64,000 nucleotides of DNA, taken from Paraburkholderia ferrariae NBRC 106233 (lineage in GTDB: Bacteria; Pseudomonadota; Gammaproteobacteria; Burkholderiales; Burkholderiaceae). Made by a program: the position numbers and the translations under genes. Positions 52,782 to 63,113 of the stretch are shown here, piece by piece (the stretch's first letter is position 1; the number at the start of each line of letters is the position of its first letter). Location: positions 186,001 through 250,000 of the forward strand of contig NZ_BAYB01000004.1 of assembly GCF_000685035.1 (NCBI RefSeq), in the 5' to 3' direction. Under the pieces are notes generated by a model. It searched no databases. It worked only from the letters and a program-made list of their open reading frames with translations, and was not told the DNA's origin.

Positions 52782-54077
52782 ATGCCTTTAACAATTGGCA
52801 CGCCGTCATGCCGGCGTCCACCACTGCGCACGCGTTCGCTTTTTGCCGTGCTGATTCTCGCGAGCGTCGCCGCGCACGCCCAGGAAACACCGGTCACGCT
52901 TGATGCGGCGCTGCAGTCCGCTACCGACCGCTCCGCCGCCATGGGGGCTGCGCAGGCATCAGTGCGCGCCAGTTCAGAGGCGGCCGTAAAAGCTGGCCAG
53001 TTGCCCGACCCGATGCTGAAGGCCGGCGTGGACAACCTGCCGGTGAACGGACCGCAACGGTTCACCATCGGTCAGGACTTCATGACCCAGCGCCGCATCG
53101 GTATCGAACAGGAATGGGTATCGGGTGACAAGCGGCGGCTCCGCTCTGCATTGGCGAATGACGTAGTGGACCGCGAACGGGCCGGCTACCTTGCCCAGCT
53201 CGCGAACACGCGCCAGCAGACGGCCACGGCGTGGCTGAACGCGGTCTATGCGAAGCAAGCTGTCTCGCTGCAGCAGGAACTCGTTGGCGACATGACCCAT
53301 GAGCTGGAGGCGACGAAAGCTTCCTATCGGGGGGCAAAAGCGACTGCCGCCGATGTGATGCAGGCCCAGGCGATGCAGGCGCAGACCCAAGACCAGTTGC
53401 TCAAGGCTCGGCAGACGTTTCAGACCGCACTCATCGGCCTGTCCCGCTGGACGGCAACGCCCGTTTCCGATGTGACCGGTGACCCGCCGGCACCACAGTC
53501 ATACGTATCGTCCCTGCCGCCCGAAGAGCTGCGCGAGGTGCAACCGGTGCTCATCGCAGCCTCACGGGACATCGCCGTAGCCGACGCCGATACTGCGGTT
53601 GCCAACAGCGACCGCAGTCCCAACTGGACGTGGGAGGTCTCATACCAGCAGCGCGGCGGACAGTACTCGAACATGGTTTCGGTTGGAGTCAGCATCCCGT
53701 TGCCCATCAACCGTAAGAACCGCCAGAACCGGGACGCCGCCGAAAAAGCGGAATTCGGCACCAAGGCGCGCCTGATGTACGAAGACGCGCAGCGGCAAGT
53801 AGAAGCGGATATCCGCACGCAGGCGGCAACTTTGGCCAGCGGTCGCGAACGTATCGCCAATCTCAGCAACTCCCTGCTGCCCGCTGCGGACCAGCGCGCC
53901 CAACTGGCGACTGCAGCGTACAAGGCAGGCACAGGCTCGCTTGCGGACACCTTCGCTGCCAGGCGCGCACAACTCGACGCCCAGCTTCAGGTGCTTGACC
54001 TGCAGCGGGACGTATCCCAGACCTGGGCCCAACTGGAATACCAGGTCGTGCCCGCCTCGATGTCCGTGAGTCAGTGA
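52782..54077 (+). CDS. cusC: Outer-membrane efflux channel CusC-like
   Basis: 431 residues: signal peptide ending AHAQ, no lipobox. TolC-family helices: VTLDAALQSATDRSAAMGAA, AGQLPDPMLKAGVDNLPVNG, GVSIPLPINRKNR, LATAAYKAGTGSLADTFAAR. Outer-membrane part of the CusCBA complex. Twelve nt separate it from cusB. Confidence 0.9.
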   Translation: MPLTIGTPSCRRPPLRTRSLFAVLILASVAAHAQETPVTLDAALQSATDRSAAMGAAQASVRASSEAAVKAGQLPDPMLKAGVDNLPVNGPQRFTIGQDFMTQRRIGIEQEWVSGDKRRLRSALANDVVDRERAGYLAQLANTRQQTATAWLNAVYAKQAVSLQQELVGDMTHELEATKASYRGAKATAADVMQAQAMQAQTQDQLLKARQTFQTALIGLSRWTATPVSDVTGDPPAPQSYVSSLPPEELREVQPVLIAASRDIAVADADTAVANSDRSPNWTWEVSYQQRGGQYSNMVSVGVSIPLPINRKNRQNRDAAEKAEFGTKARLMYEDAQRQVEADIRTQAATLASGRERIANLSNSLLPAADQRAQLATAAYKAGTGSLADTFAARRAQLDAQLQVLDLQRDVSQTWAQLEYQVVPASMSVSQ

Positions 54078-54088
54078 AGGAGAACAAC

Positions 54089-55612
54089 ATGCAAAAGAAA
54101 CAACTGGCACGTGCGGCGCTTATGGTGTTTGCCGCAGCGGCGTTGCTAGGTGTCGGCTATGTGGCCGGCACACATCGTTCGGCGATGGGTGGCGAGAGCG
54201 CTGTTGCGGCAACACCCTCCAGCGACAAAATCGACCCGAAGACTGGCCGGAAGGTCCTTTATTGGCACGACCCGATGGTGCCGAACCAGCATTTCGACAA
54301 GCCGGGCAAGTCTCCTTTCATGAACATGCAGTTAGAGCCGGTCTATGCCGACGAAGGAGGCTCCAGCGGTATCAAGATTGACCCGGGTCTTCAGCAGAAT
54401 TTGGGCATTCGCTACGCAACCGTGCGCCGGCAGGAAACAACGGAAGGATTCGACGCGGTGGGCACTACGCAGTTCGATGAGTCGAAAGCTGATGTCGTCC
54501 AGTCGCGAGTGACCGGCTACATTGACCATCTTTACGCCAGCGCCCCAATGCAGCGCGTAACGAAAGGCGCTCCGATTGCGTCCCTGTTCGTTCCAGATTG
54601 GCTTGCGCCGCAGGAAGAGTATCTGGCGCTGAAACGTGGCGGCATGGATGACGGCATGCTTGTGGCGTCACGTGCGCGCATGCGGGCGATGTCGATTCCG
54701 GACGGTGTGATTGCAAGTCTCGACCGCACCGGCAAGGCACAGACGCACATCACGCTATCCGCACCGGAAACCGGTGTGCTGACCGAACTAAACGTTCGCG
54801 ACGGCGCGATGGTGTCGCCCGGGCAGACGCTTGCGAAAGTCTCCGGGCTCAACAGGCTGTGGCTCGTGGTCGAGGTACCCGAAGCACTGGCCCTCCAGGT
54901 TCGACCGGGCATGAACGTGGACGCTGTGTTTGCCGGCAACCCGGCGCAACATTTCACGGGACACATCCGCGAAATCCTGCCGGGCATCAGCACAAGCAGC
55001 CGCACGCTTCAGGCACGCCTCGAAATCGACAACGCAGACTTCAGGTTGACGCCGGGGATGCTGATGCGGGCGCGCATTGGTGCCGCGAAAAAGGTATCGC
55101 GGTTGCTCGTTCCCTCGGAAGCCGTCATCACGACGGGTAAGCGGTCGGTGGTCATCGTCAAGAATTCAGACGGCAGGTTGCAACCCGTCTCCGTCACCAT
55201 CGGGAACGATACCGGCGACGATACCGAGGTGAGCAGCGGCCTGACTGAAGGCCAGCAGGTTGTCGCATCCGGCCAGTTCCTCATTGACTCGGAAGCGAGT
55301 CTGAAATCCGTTCTGCCGAAGCTCGAAGCAACCGCGCCGACCGGTGCGAGCGCGCCGGTTCCAGCACCTGCTGCTGCACCACAGACCTACGACACCACAG
55401 GTAAGGTCGAACAGGTGACGGCCGGAGACATTACGTTTTCACATCAACCCGTTCCAGCTCTGGGCTGGGGCGCGATGACGATGGCATTCGGCAAACCGTC
55501 GCCGACGGCGTTTCCGAACGTGAAGCCTGGCCAGACTGTTCATTTTGTCTTCAGGCAGTCGGGTGACGGATACCAGTTGACCAAGGTCGAGCCAGTCGGA
55601 GGCGCCAAATGA
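54089..55612 (+). CDS. cusB: Periplasmic adaptor CusB with heavy-metal-binding domain and fused CusF domain
   Basis: 507 residues. Membrane anchor about 8-25; then a heavy-metal-binding domain ([29 protein letters not shown]); lipoyl/hairpin and beta-barrel domains of membrane fusion proteins; at the C-terminus, after an Ala/Pro linker, a CusF-like domain ([20 protein letters not shown]). This fused copy keeps the Trp that both free CusF-like proteins lack. AAGGAG precedes ATG 54089. Confidence 0.93.
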   Translation: MQKKQLARAALMVFAAAALLGVGYVAGTHRSAMGGESAVAATPSSDKIDPKTGRKVLYWHDPMVPNQHFDKPGKSPFMNMQLEPVYADEGGSSGIKIDPGLQQNLGIRYATVRRQETTEGFDAVGTTQFDESKADVVQSRVTGYIDHLYASAPMQRVTKGAPIASLFVPDWLAPQEEYLALKRGGMDDGMLVASRARMRAMSIPDGVIASLDRTGKAQTHITLSAPETGVLTELNVRDGAMVSPGQTLAKVSGLNRLWLVVEVPEALALQVRPGMNVDAVFAGNPAQHFTGHIREILPGISTSSRTLQARLEIDNADFRLTPGMLMRARIGAAKKVSRLLVPSEAVITTGKRSVVIVKNSDGRLQPVSVTIGNDTGDDTEVSSGLTEGQQVVASGQFLIDSEASLKSVLPKLEATAPTGASAPVPAPAAAPQTYDTTGKVEQVTAGDITFSHQPVPALGWGAMTMAFGKPSPTAFPNVKPGQTVHFVFRQSGDGYQLTKVEPVGGAK

Positions 55613-58600
55613 TTGCGCGTCTTATAAGGTGGTCTATTCACAACCGCTTCCTGGTGCTGCTCGCGACCGTGCTCGTTACGGCGTGGGGTATCTATTCGGT
55701 CACGCAAACGCCGCTCGATGCGTTGCCCGACCTGTCCGATACACAGGTCATCATCAAGGCCTCGTATCCGGGCAAGGCCCCGCAAGTCATCGAGGACCAG
55801 GTGACGTATCCGCTCACGACGACGCTGCTTGGCGTGCCGGGAGCGAAAACCATCCGCGCGTATTCGTCGTTCGGCGATGCGTTCGTCTACGTGCTATTTG
55901 ACGACAAGACCGACCAGTATTGGGCGCGTTCGCGTGTGCTCGAGTACTTGAATCAAGTGCAGAGCAGGCTGCCGCAAGGGGCGACCGTCTCGCTCGGACC
56001 GGATGCAACCGGTGTGGGCTGGGTGTACGAATATGCACTCATCGACAAAACCGGACAACACGACCTCGGGCAACTGCGCGCACTGAATGACTGGTTCCTG
56101 AAGTTCGAATTGAAGTCAGTACCGGACGTGTCCGAAGTCGCAAGCATCGGCGGCATGGTGCGCCAATACCAGGTTGTGCTCGACCCGGACAAGCTGCGAG
56201 CGTATGGCATCACCCAGGCGGTGGTGGCCGACGCACTGGGCAAAGCCAATCAGGAGTCAGGCGGCTCGGTGGTTGAAATGGCCGAATCGGAGTACATGGT
56301 CCGTTCGTCTGGCTACCTGCACACACTCGACGACTTTCGCAACGTCGTATTGCGAACGAACGATGCCGGTACGCCGGTTCTGCTCGGCGACGTAGCCCGG
56401 ATTCAAATCGGGCCCGAGATGCGGCGCGGCATCGCGGAACTGAATGGCGAAGGTGAAGTCGCGGGCGGTGTCATCGTCATGCGTTCCGGCAAGAACGCGC
56501 TCACGACTATCGATGCGGTGAAGGCAAAACTAGCCGACCTGAAACGTTCGCTACCGGCCGGTGTCGAGGTCGTGACGACCTACGACCGCTCGCAGCTCAT
56601 CGAACGCGCGGTGGACAACCTGAAGGACAAGCTCATCGAGGAGTTCATCATCGTTGGGCTCGTCTGCGCGGTATTCCTGTTCCACCTGCGCAGTGCGTTC
56701 GTGGCGATTCTGTCACTGCCGCTAGGTGTGCTTGCCGCCTTCATCGTGATGCGCTATCAGGGGGTGAACGCCAACCTTATGTCGCTGGGAGGCATCGCAA
56801 TCGCAATCGGCGCGATGATTGACGCTGCCATCGTGATGATTGAGAACGCTCACAAGCATCTCGAAGCGTTCGACCATGACCACCCGGGCGAACAAATCAC
56901 GACCGCACAGCGCTGGGACCTTATCGCGACATCGGCAGCGGAGGTGGGGCCGGCGCTGTTCTTCTCGCTGCTCATCATCACCCTGTCGTTCATCCCGGTG
57001 TTCTCGCTCGAGGGGCAAGAAGGCAAGCTGTTTTCGCCTCTGGCGTTCACCAAGACCTACACCATCGCCGCTGCTGCCGGCTTGTCGGTGACACTGGTGC
57101 CCGTGCTGATGGGCTATCTCATTCGAGGTCGCATCCCTCATGAGAACTCGAACCCCATCAATCGCGTGCTGATTCGACTGTACCGACCGTTGCTGGAGGC
57201 CACGCTGCGGCGGCCGTGGGTTGCCATTGGTCTGGCGGTGGTTGCGCTGGCCGCTTCGGTGATTCCGCTTTCCCACCTCGGCGGCGAATTCATGCCACCG
57301 CTCGATGAAGGCGACCTGCTGTATATGCCGACAGCGCTTCCGGGAATTTCGGCCGAGAAAGCGAGCGAACTGCTGCAGCAGACTGACCGGCTCATCAAGA
57401 CAGTCCCAGAAGTGGCGACCGTCTTCGGTAAATCCGGGCGGGCCGACACCGCTACGGACCCGGCGCCGCTCGAGATGTTCGAAACCACGATTCAGTTCAA
57501 GCCGCGTAGCCAGTGGCGACCCGGCATGACGCCGGAGAAGCTGGTCGACGAACTGGACCGGACCGTCAAGGTGCCAGGGCTGTCGAACGTGTGGGTGCCG
57601 CCTATCCGCAATCGACTGGACATGCTGTCGACGGGCATCAAGACGCCTGTCGGGGTCAAGATTTCAGGCAGCGACCTCTCTCAAATCGACAGAATCGGGG
57701 CACAAGTTGAATCAGCCGTGAAGAATGTACCGGGCGTCACGTCCGCACTGGCCGAACGGCTGAACGGTGGCCGCTACATTGACGTCGACATCGACCGGCT
57801 GGCGGCAGCACGTTACGGGCTCGCCGTGGCGGACATCCAGTCAGTCGTGTCCTCGGCAGTGGGCGGTGACAACGTCGGCGAGGTGATTGCTGGCCGCGAG
57901 CGGTTCCCCATCAACATCCGCTATCCACGCGAAATCCGGGATTCACTCGAGAAGCTTCGACAGTTGCCGGTCGTCACGGACCGTGGTGCGCAAATCCAGC
58001 TCGGCGATGTCGCGCACATCACGATTGCCGACGGTCCACCGATGATTCGCAGCGAAAACGCGCGGCTCTCCGGCTACGTCTATGTCGATATCCGCAATAC
58101 GGACCTGCAGTCAGCGGTCGAGGCAATGCAACGCGCTGTTGCGGAGAAGGTGACGCTTCCACCGGGCTATTCAATTGCGTGGTCCGGCCAGTTCGAATAC
58201 CTCGAGCGGGCAGCGGCAAAGCTGCGCACGGTCATTCCGGTGACGCTCGTCGTCATCTTTGTGCTGCTCTTCCTGACCTTCAACTCCGCGGCTGATGCAC
58301 TCCTGCTGATGTCGACGGTGCCATTCGCTCTGGTCGGCGGCTTCTGGCTCATCTGGATTCTGGGTCACGCGGTGTCGGTCGCAACCGCAGTCGGGTTTAT
58401 CGCGCTCGCTGGTGTCGCAGCCGAGTTCGGTGTCGTCATGCTGCTCTACCTGAAGGGTGCGCTCAATCGCCGGCTGGAAGATGGTGAACGGCTAACCGAG
58501 GCGCTTCTGTTCGATGCAATTCGCGAAGGCGCCGTGTTGCGCGTGCGACCGAAAGCGATGACGGTTGCTGTCGTGCTGGCGGGTCTCATCCCCATCATGG

Positions 58601-58815
58601 TTGGGCACGGCGCCGGCTCGGAAGTCATGCAGCGCATTGCCGCCCCGATGGTGGGCGGCATGGTCACGGCACCCATCCTTTCGATGTTCGTTATCCCTGC
58701 AGCCTGGTTCCTGCTGCAGCGTCGTCGCGCCAGAAAGCTGGACCATACCCGATTGTCCCCTGCAGTCCCTCACGGCATGAAAGTGCCCTCTACCCAAACT
58801 GGAGAAACTCCATGA
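55609..58815 (+). CDS. cusA: Heavy-metal RND efflux pump CusA
   Basis: 1068 residues, twelve membrane helices. HME-RND hallmarks: [20 protein letters not shown] at the N-terminus, [20 protein letters not shown] in TM4, and the hydrophilic loops rich in Met. Proton-driven export of Cu(I)/Ag(I) through CusB and CusC. Overlaps cusB by 4 nt and cusF by 4 nt. Confidence 0.95.
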   Translation: MIARLIRWSIHNRFLVLLATVLVTAWGIYSVTQTPLDALPDLSDTQVIIKASYPGKAPQVIEDQVTYPLTTTLLGVPGAKTIRAYSSFGDAFVYVLFDDKTDQYWARSRVLEYLNQVQSRLPQGATVSLGPDATGVGWVYEYALIDKTGQHDLGQLRALNDWFLKFELKSVPDVSEVASIGGMVRQYQVVLDPDKLRAYGITQAVVADALGKANQESGGSVVEMAESEYMVRSSGYLHTLDDFRNVVLRTNDAGTPVLLGDVARIQIGPEMRRGIAELNGEGEVAGGVIVMRSGKNALTTIDAVKAKLADLKRSLPAGVEVVTTYDRSQLIERAVDNLKDKLIEEFIIVGLVCAVFLFHLRSAFVAILSLPLGVLAAFIVMRYQGVNANLMSLGGIAIAIGAMIDAAIVMIENAHKHLEAFDHDHPGEQITTAQRWDLIATSAAEVGPALFFSLLIITLSFIPVFSLEGQEGKLFSPLAFTKTYTIAAAAGLSVTLVPVLMGYLIRGRIPHENSNPINRVLIRLYRPLLEATLRRPWVAIGLAVVALAASVIPLSHLGGEFMPPLDEGDLLYMPTALPGISAEKASELLQQTDRLIKTVPEVATVFGKSGRADTATDPAPLEMFETTIQFKPRSQWRPGMTPEKLVDELDRTVKVPGLSNVWVPPIRNRLDMLSTGIKTPVGVKISGSDLSQIDRIGAQVESAVKNVPGVTSALAERLNGGRYIDVDIDRLAAARYGLAVADIQSVVSSAVGGDNVGEVIAGRERFPINIRYPREIRDSLEKLRQLPVVTDRGAQIQLGDVAHITIADGPPMIRSENARLSGYVYVDIRNTDLQSAVEAMQRAVAEKVTLPPGYSIAWSGQFEYLERAAAKLRTVIPVTLVVIFVLLFLTFNSAADALLLMSTVPFALVGGFWLIWILGHAVSVATAVGFIALAGVAAEFGVVMLLYLKGALNRRLEDGERLTEALLFDAIREGAVLRVRPKAMTVAVVLAGLIPIMVGHGAGSEVMQRIAAPMVGGMVTAPILSMFVIPAAWFLLQRRRARKLDHTRLSPAVPHGMKVPSTQTGETP

Positions 58816-59156
58816 AGAAGCTGTTTATGACCTCTGTTGTTCTCTGCACAATTGGTGCGTTTTCTGGGCCGGCGTTCGCCGTCGATGACATGGCCGGCAT
58901 GAATATGTCGATGAAGACGTCAGCGTCCAACGCAGCGCTGACTGACGCGGAAGTCAAAAAGGTGGATGCCGCGACCGGTATGGTCACGCTCAAACACGGG
59001 GCCTTGGAAAACGTCGGAATGCCCCCGATGACCATGGCATTCAAGGCGAAGGATGCCGCGATGGTCAAGCGGGTTCACGAGGGCGACAAGGTCAAGGTCC
59101 GCGTCGAAAACGTCAACGGGACGCTGACGATTGTGAAGCTCGAAAAGCAGTCTTGA
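58812..59156 (+). CDS. cusF: Periplasmic CusF-like copper-binding protein (Met replaces Trp)
   Basis: 114 residues: signal peptide ending AFA, Met-rich linker (MAGMNMSMK), then [20 protein letters not shown]. The His and MTM ligands are conserved, while the Trp44 equivalent is Met, as in the 49419 paralogue. It hands Cu(I) to CusB. Coupled to cusA by an ATGA overlap. Confidence 0.92.
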   Translation: MKKLFMTSVVLCTIGAFSGPAFAVDDMAGMNMSMKTSASNAALTDAEVKKVDAATGMVTLKHGALENVGMPPMTMAFKAKDAAMVKRVHEGDKVKVRVENVNGTLTIVKLEKQS

Positions 59157-59234
59157 TGCATTATCGTTACCGAACTTGTCGGCTTGCCGTGTACGGCGGG
59201 CCCGCAAGTCGGCTTGCAAGGATAGAGGCCAGCG

Positions 59235-61094
59235 ATGCGAACGATACGACTCACCACTGAACGGGGCATTTACCGCCTGGGAGATACGCTCAATCGCGCG
59301 TTGCGCATCGCACTCGGCTTGCTATTCGTACTGACGTCACTGGCCGCCCACGCAGTGGACGAGTCCGATTTGCTTCCGCCTGACCAGGCATTTCCGCTGA
59401 AGGTTACGCTCAGTGCGCCGCAACAGGTTGTGCTCGATTTCGATACACACCCAGGCTACTACCTGTATCGGGACAGGTTCAGCTTTGCTGCTGACGGCGT
59501 GCCGATAAAGCCGGACCGGATGCCGCCCGGCGAGCTGAAAAATGACCCGACATTCGGCATGGTCACGGTCTACCATCGACCGGTGCAATTCCGCATTGCG
59601 TTGCCTCGTGCGATAGCGGCCAGCGTCGTACTGTCCGTCACATCGCAAGGATGCGCAGACCTGGGCGTCTGCTATCCGCCGCAAACACGAAGCTATCGTG
59701 TGGCTGCCGACGGCTCCGTTATGCCCGTGGCGACAGCCGGCAACGCTGCCAAATTCCCGAGCGTCGGCGAAAGCCAGTTGCCCACGGCGACGTCATTGGG
59801 AATCAATCTGCATCCAGTGAATGGCATTTCACTATCTGAGCTGCTGGGTTTTCTGTTCGCCGGTCTGTTGATGGCCGGGACGGTGTGCATGTATCCGCTT
59901 ATCCCAATAGTGACCGCAGTAATCGGCGGAACGCGGGAGCAGGCGTCCTTATGGCGCGGCTTCCTGCTGTCGTTCACCTATGGCCAGGGGCTGGCAATTG
60001 CCTACGCGGCGGCCGGCACCATTGCCGCTCTCATCGGCATTCCGCTGGTCGCCGTAACGCAAAAGCCGTGGGTGCTAGCCGGTTTTGGACTGCTCATGGT
60101 CGTCTTTGCACTGGGTATGTTCGGCGTGTTCCGGGTGCAGCTGCCGACCAACTGGCAAACCAGAATCGCGACGTGGAGTAATCGTCTGCCCGGCGGACGC
60201 ATCTTTCCAGTGTTCGTGATGGGTATGCTCTCCGCACTGATTGTCGGTCCGTGTTCGACACCGGTCCTCGCGGGTGCGCTGCTCTATATCGCCAACAGCC
60301 ACGATGTAGTCGGCGGAGCACTGGCCCTGTATGTGATGGGCCTTGGAATCGGCATTCCGTTGCTGCTTGTCGGCACCTTCGGTGCGCGCATCCTGCCCAA
60401 GTCTGGCCACTGGATGGTTGCGATTCAGAACGCGCTCGGCGTGATGCTGCTCGCCGCGGCTTTGTGGTTCGTCTATTCGCTGCTGCCAGGCTGGCTGTTG
60501 ATGATACTGGTCGCGCTGTTGCTGACCGCCTGCGGCATGATGCTCCGGGCGATTGACCCGCTACCGCCCGATGCGCCTGGAATTTTCCGCGTGGGAAAGG
60601 CCTTAGGTGTGCTCCTGCTGGTCGCCGGAGTTACTGAATTTATTGGTGTTGCATCGGGCAACGTCGACGTTCTGACACCACTCGGTGGCGTGATGCGAGC
60701 TTCATCGACAGGCGGCAATGTGGACGGGAAGTCGACCGCACAGTTTGAGACGATACGGTCAAATGCCGAACTGGACCAGGCGCTCCAGGCAGCGAGAGGG
60801 CGACCTGTGATGGTCGACTTCTATGCGGACTGGTGCATCAGCTGCAAGGAGCTTGAGCGCTTTACGTTCACCGACCCGCGCGTAGTCAGCGAATTTGCCC
60901 ACTGGAAACTGCTGCGCATCGATGTGACCAGGAACGCGGCAGAGGACACCGCCATGCTGAGGCGTTTTGGGCTTTTTGGGCCGCCGGCCCTGATTTTCTA
61001 TGACAGGGACGGCCGGCAGCAGCCCGATGCCCAACTCGCGGGATTCGTCGGCGCAGACGCGTTCCTCGCACACCTGAAACAATGGGGAAGGTAA
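59235..61094 (+). CDS. dsbD: Thiol:disulfide interchange protein DsbD
   Basis: 619 residues. All three Cys pairs are present: alpha domain C140/C146 (GCADLGVC), membrane domain C218 and C340 (TVCMYPLIP, VGPCSTPVL), and the C-terminal thioredoxin domain C534/C537 (ADWCISCKEL). It carries electrons from cytoplasmic thioredoxin to periplasmic thiols, useful where copper oxidises Cys. It starts 78 nt after cusF, possibly in the same transcript. Confidence 0.95.
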   Translation: MRTIRLTTERGIYRLGDTLNRALRIALGLLFVLTSLAAHAVDESDLLPPDQAFPLKVTLSAPQQVVLDFDTHPGYYLYRDRFSFAADGVPIKPDRMPPGELKNDPTFGMVTVYHRPVQFRIALPRAIAASVVLSVTSQGCADLGVCYPPQTRSYRVAADGSVMPVATAGNAAKFPSVGESQLPTATSLGINLHPVNGISLSELLGFLFAGLLMAGTVCMYPLIPIVTAVIGGTREQASLWRGFLLSFTYGQGLAIAYAAAGTIAALIGIPLVAVTQKPWVLAGFGLLMVVFALGMFGVFRVQLPTNWQTRIATWSNRLPGGRIFPVFVMGMLSALIVGPCSTPVLAGALLYIANSHDVVGGALALYVMGLGIGIPLLLVGTFGARILPKSGHWMVAIQNALGVMLLAAALWFVYSLLPGWLLMILVALLLTACGMMLRAIDPLPPDAPGIFRVGKALGVLLLVAGVTEFIGVASGNVDVLTPLGGVMRASSTGGNVDGKSTAQFETIRSNAELDQALQAARGRPVMVDFYADWCISCKELERFTFTDPRVVSEFAHWKLLRIDVTRNAAEDTAMLRRFGLFGPPALIFYDRDGRQQPDAQLAGFVGADAFLAHLKQWGR

Positions 61095-61150
61095 CGTGAT
61101 GCAACGCCCAAGTCTTGTGGCAAACCGTAGCAGCGTCCTGCGGCACCGCC

Positions 61151-61156
61151 TATACT
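61151..61156 (+). promoter_or_regulatory. -10 element directly before the 61164 ORF (leaderless start)
   Basis: TATACT at 61151-61156, then 7 nt to ATG 61164. Same spacing as at 52314, and again no SD. Confidence 0.6.
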
Positions 61157-61163
61157 GGATTTT

Positions 61164-61520
61164 ATGAAAGTCTGGACCAAACTCGTCGCGTGCTTTCTGA
61201 TTGCGTGGTTGCCGCTGCTCGGCTACCCGGCGCAGGCGGCACTTTGCCCGGCAATGTCGTCGACGGCCAGGCACCAGCCGACCCATGCCTCGCACGTGTC
61301 GGACATGGTGGCGTGCGAGCAACGTGCGAACCGCCACACTGTGACTGCTCAGCCCGTATGCCACGGCAACATGGGTGGCGTTCTCTGCGGTGCGCCTGCC
61401 ATACCCGTGACGTATGCATTTATCACGGTACCTTCCTCATCTGTCTATCGGGCTGTCGTCCGCTCCCTTACCGAACAGTTCATTCCTGAACTGCCGGCCC
61501 CGCCGCCGCGCTCGCTGTAA
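61164..61520 (+). CDS. Exported Cys/His-containing small protein (leader-type)
   Basis: 118 residues: signal peptide (ending AQA), then ALCPAMSS, several His (RHQPTHASHVSD), VACEQ, PVCHGNMGGVLCGAP, and a C-terminal region rich in Val/Ser/Pro. Layout and start context match 45849 and 52327. It heads the cluster of small metal-related proteins downstream. No firm family assignment. Confidence 0.7.
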   Translation: MKVWTKLVACFLIAWLPLLGYPAQAALCPAMSSTARHQPTHASHVSDMVACEQRANRHTVTAQPVCHGNMGGVLCGAPAIPVTYAFITVPSSSVYRAVVRSLTEQFIPELPAPPPRSL

Positions 61521-61653
61521 CTCCTGAATCGAACAGGTTCGACCGGTTACTCGCCGTGGCTCGCGTACGCCTGCTGCAAACGTGATGGCCGTCGAGCTGT
61601 ACGTTCTCAGCTGCTTTTGCAATGACACGATTAAACCGAATCCGGAGAGTTAC

Positions 61654-61962
61654 ATGAACACGAAATTTCTACGTGCGGCAGCCTTATCCACACTGTTATT
61701 GGCAACCAGCGCTGTCAGCGTGGCTGCAGCGGGAGGCGGCACCAGCAACTACCCTGGCGCATCCGCACAGAGCCGGGAACATGGCTCGATGATGGGCGGC
61801 ATGATGGGTATGGGCGGAATGATGGGCAGTTGTCCAATGATGGGCGGAAACATGGGTATGGACCCGAAGACAGCAATGCGCATGCATGGCGAGATGATGC
61901 GGGCGATGGGCGACATCATACTCAAGTACTCCGACCAGGCTGGAACGGCACCATCGAAGTAA
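61654..61962 (+). CDS. Exported Met/Gly-rich protein
   Basis: 102 residues: signal peptide ending VAAA, then GSMMGGMMGMGGMMGSCPMM and GGNMGMDPKTAMRMHGEMMR. The dense Met pattern with one Cys suggests Cu(I)/Ag(I) binding in the periplasm. ATG 61654 follows GGAGAG. Resembles Met-rich copper-storage or chaperone proteins; exact family not named. Confidence 0.8.
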   Translation: MNTKFLRAAALSTLLLATSAVSVAAAGGGTSNYPGASAQSREHGSMMGGMMGMGGMMGSCPMMGGNMGMDPKTAMRMHGEMMRAMGDIILKYSDQAGTAPSK

Positions 61963-62016
61963 TGAGCTCGTCTCTCAACGACGAACCTCCGTCCCAATTT
62001 CCATAAGGATTCAACC

Positions 62017-62244
62017 ATGAAGTGCAATACGAAGACGATGGTGGCAACTGCGCTTGCTCTCGCACTGGTTCTGACGCTCGGGTACTGGGCGCTTCCTCAG
62101 TTAAGAGGAGCACTCGGCACATTCATCGTGATAGCCAGCGCGCTGATTTGCCCGCTTTCGATGCTGTTCATGATGCGCGCGATGCAGTCGCACACCGATA
62201 GTCAGGAGAAGCCAGGTCACGTGGTGGACAAGAGCAAGTCGTAA
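62017..62244 (+). CDS. DUF2933 membrane protein
   Basis: 75 residues, two membrane helices (TMVATALALALVLTLGYWAL; IVIASALICPLSMLFMMR) and a His/Lys tail, the small DUF2933 pattern seen in copper-resistance regions. An AAGGA lies 9 nt upstream. Role unknown. Confidence 0.75.
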   Translation: MKCNTKTMVATALALALVLTLGYWALPQLRGALGTFIVIASALICPLSMLFMMRAMQSHTDSQEKPGHVVDKSKS

Positions 62245-62332
62245 TTCAGCCATCTTTCTGATGGCGTCGCGTGGGGCCGGTGCGACATGGATGGTCGTTG
62301 TGCCGTGCTCCTGCGCAGCGTAGGAGCGAACC

Positions 62333-62488
62333 ATGTTTAACGGAAAGCCGATATTGAACTTCATCATCGGCATCTTTGCGGTCATCGGCCTTATCGTCGT
62401 ACTTGGTGCGGCCGGCATGACGGCGATGCATGTCAGCATGATGCACGGATTGCATTCGTGCAGCCAGGCGATGCATCTCCAGCCGTGA
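62333..62488 (+). CDS. 51-residue Met/His membrane peptide
   Basis: AGGAG precedes ATG 62333 at good spacing. The product has one membrane helix (LNFIIGIFAVIGLIVVLGAA) followed by a Met/His/Cys end (MTAMHVSMMHGLHSCSQAMH). Small size and the metal-ligand-rich tail fit its neighbours. Easily missed because of its length. Confidence 0.65.
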   Translation: MFNGKPILNFIIGIFAVIGLIVVLGAAGMTAMHVSMMHGLHSCSQAMHLQP

Positions 62489-62516
62489 CACCCGTTTGCG
62501 AATTGGGAGATACAGA

Positions 62517-63074
62517 ATGAATCGTCATACACCCGAAAAGAAAGCGGTCAGGTCCGCTGAGCGCGTCAAGCCGCCCAGAAAAACTTTACTGCACCTGCTG
62601 TTCCTGCTTGCCATGGTTGTCGCGATACCTTTGGCCATGGTCTGGGGGCCGTCTCTTGTGCGGTATGAGACCGCGTCGGCAGTGAAGGCGGAGGGACCAT
62701 CCGGTCAAGCACAGCAGACATCCGCCTGGCGCGTCGGAATGCTGCGTTCGGATGGATTGCGCATCATCCCGAGTGGCAGGTCAGATGCCTCTCACGTGTT
62801 GAATCCGAATCAGTTCGCCGACAAGGATGTCAGGCACGCGTACTGGGTCGCAACGCAGATTCCTGCGACTCTCAATAAGCTCTACTGCTGGTGCGGTTGC
62901 GAAAATCGCGGTGTGCATCGTTCCAATCTCCAGTGCTTCGAAGACCAGATGGCGGTGACGTGTGCGGTCTGTCAGGGAACCGCGGAGATTGCGTATCAGA
63001 TGACGCAGGCTGGAGTTCAAGACGCGGGCAAGATTCAGGCAGCGGTTGATGCGAAGTGGGCGCCGAAAGGATAG
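62517..63074 (+). CDS. PCYCGC-type exported/membrane-anchored protein
   Basis: 185 residues. N-terminal anchor (TLLHLLFLLAMVVAIPLAMV) and a domain with YCWCGCENRGVHRSNLQCFE and TCAVCQGTAEIAYQM. This is the PCYCGC family pattern, here with LYCWCGC. Seven Cys in the mature part suggest metal or redox chemistry. ATG 62517 has GGGAGA upstream. Confidence 0.8.
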   Translation: MNRHTPEKKAVRSAERVKPPRKTLLHLLFLLAMVVAIPLAMVWGPSLVRYETASAVKAEGPSGQAQQTSAWRVGMLRSDGLRIIPSGRSDASHVLNPNQFADKDVRHAYWVATQIPATLNKLYCWCGCENRGVHRSNLQCFEDQMAVTCAVCQGTAEIAYQMTQAGVQDAGKIQAAVDAKWAPKG

Positions 63075-63113
63075 ACGACTGCAGCATCGCCCCAATTGGT
63101 CACGGAGGAGAAC

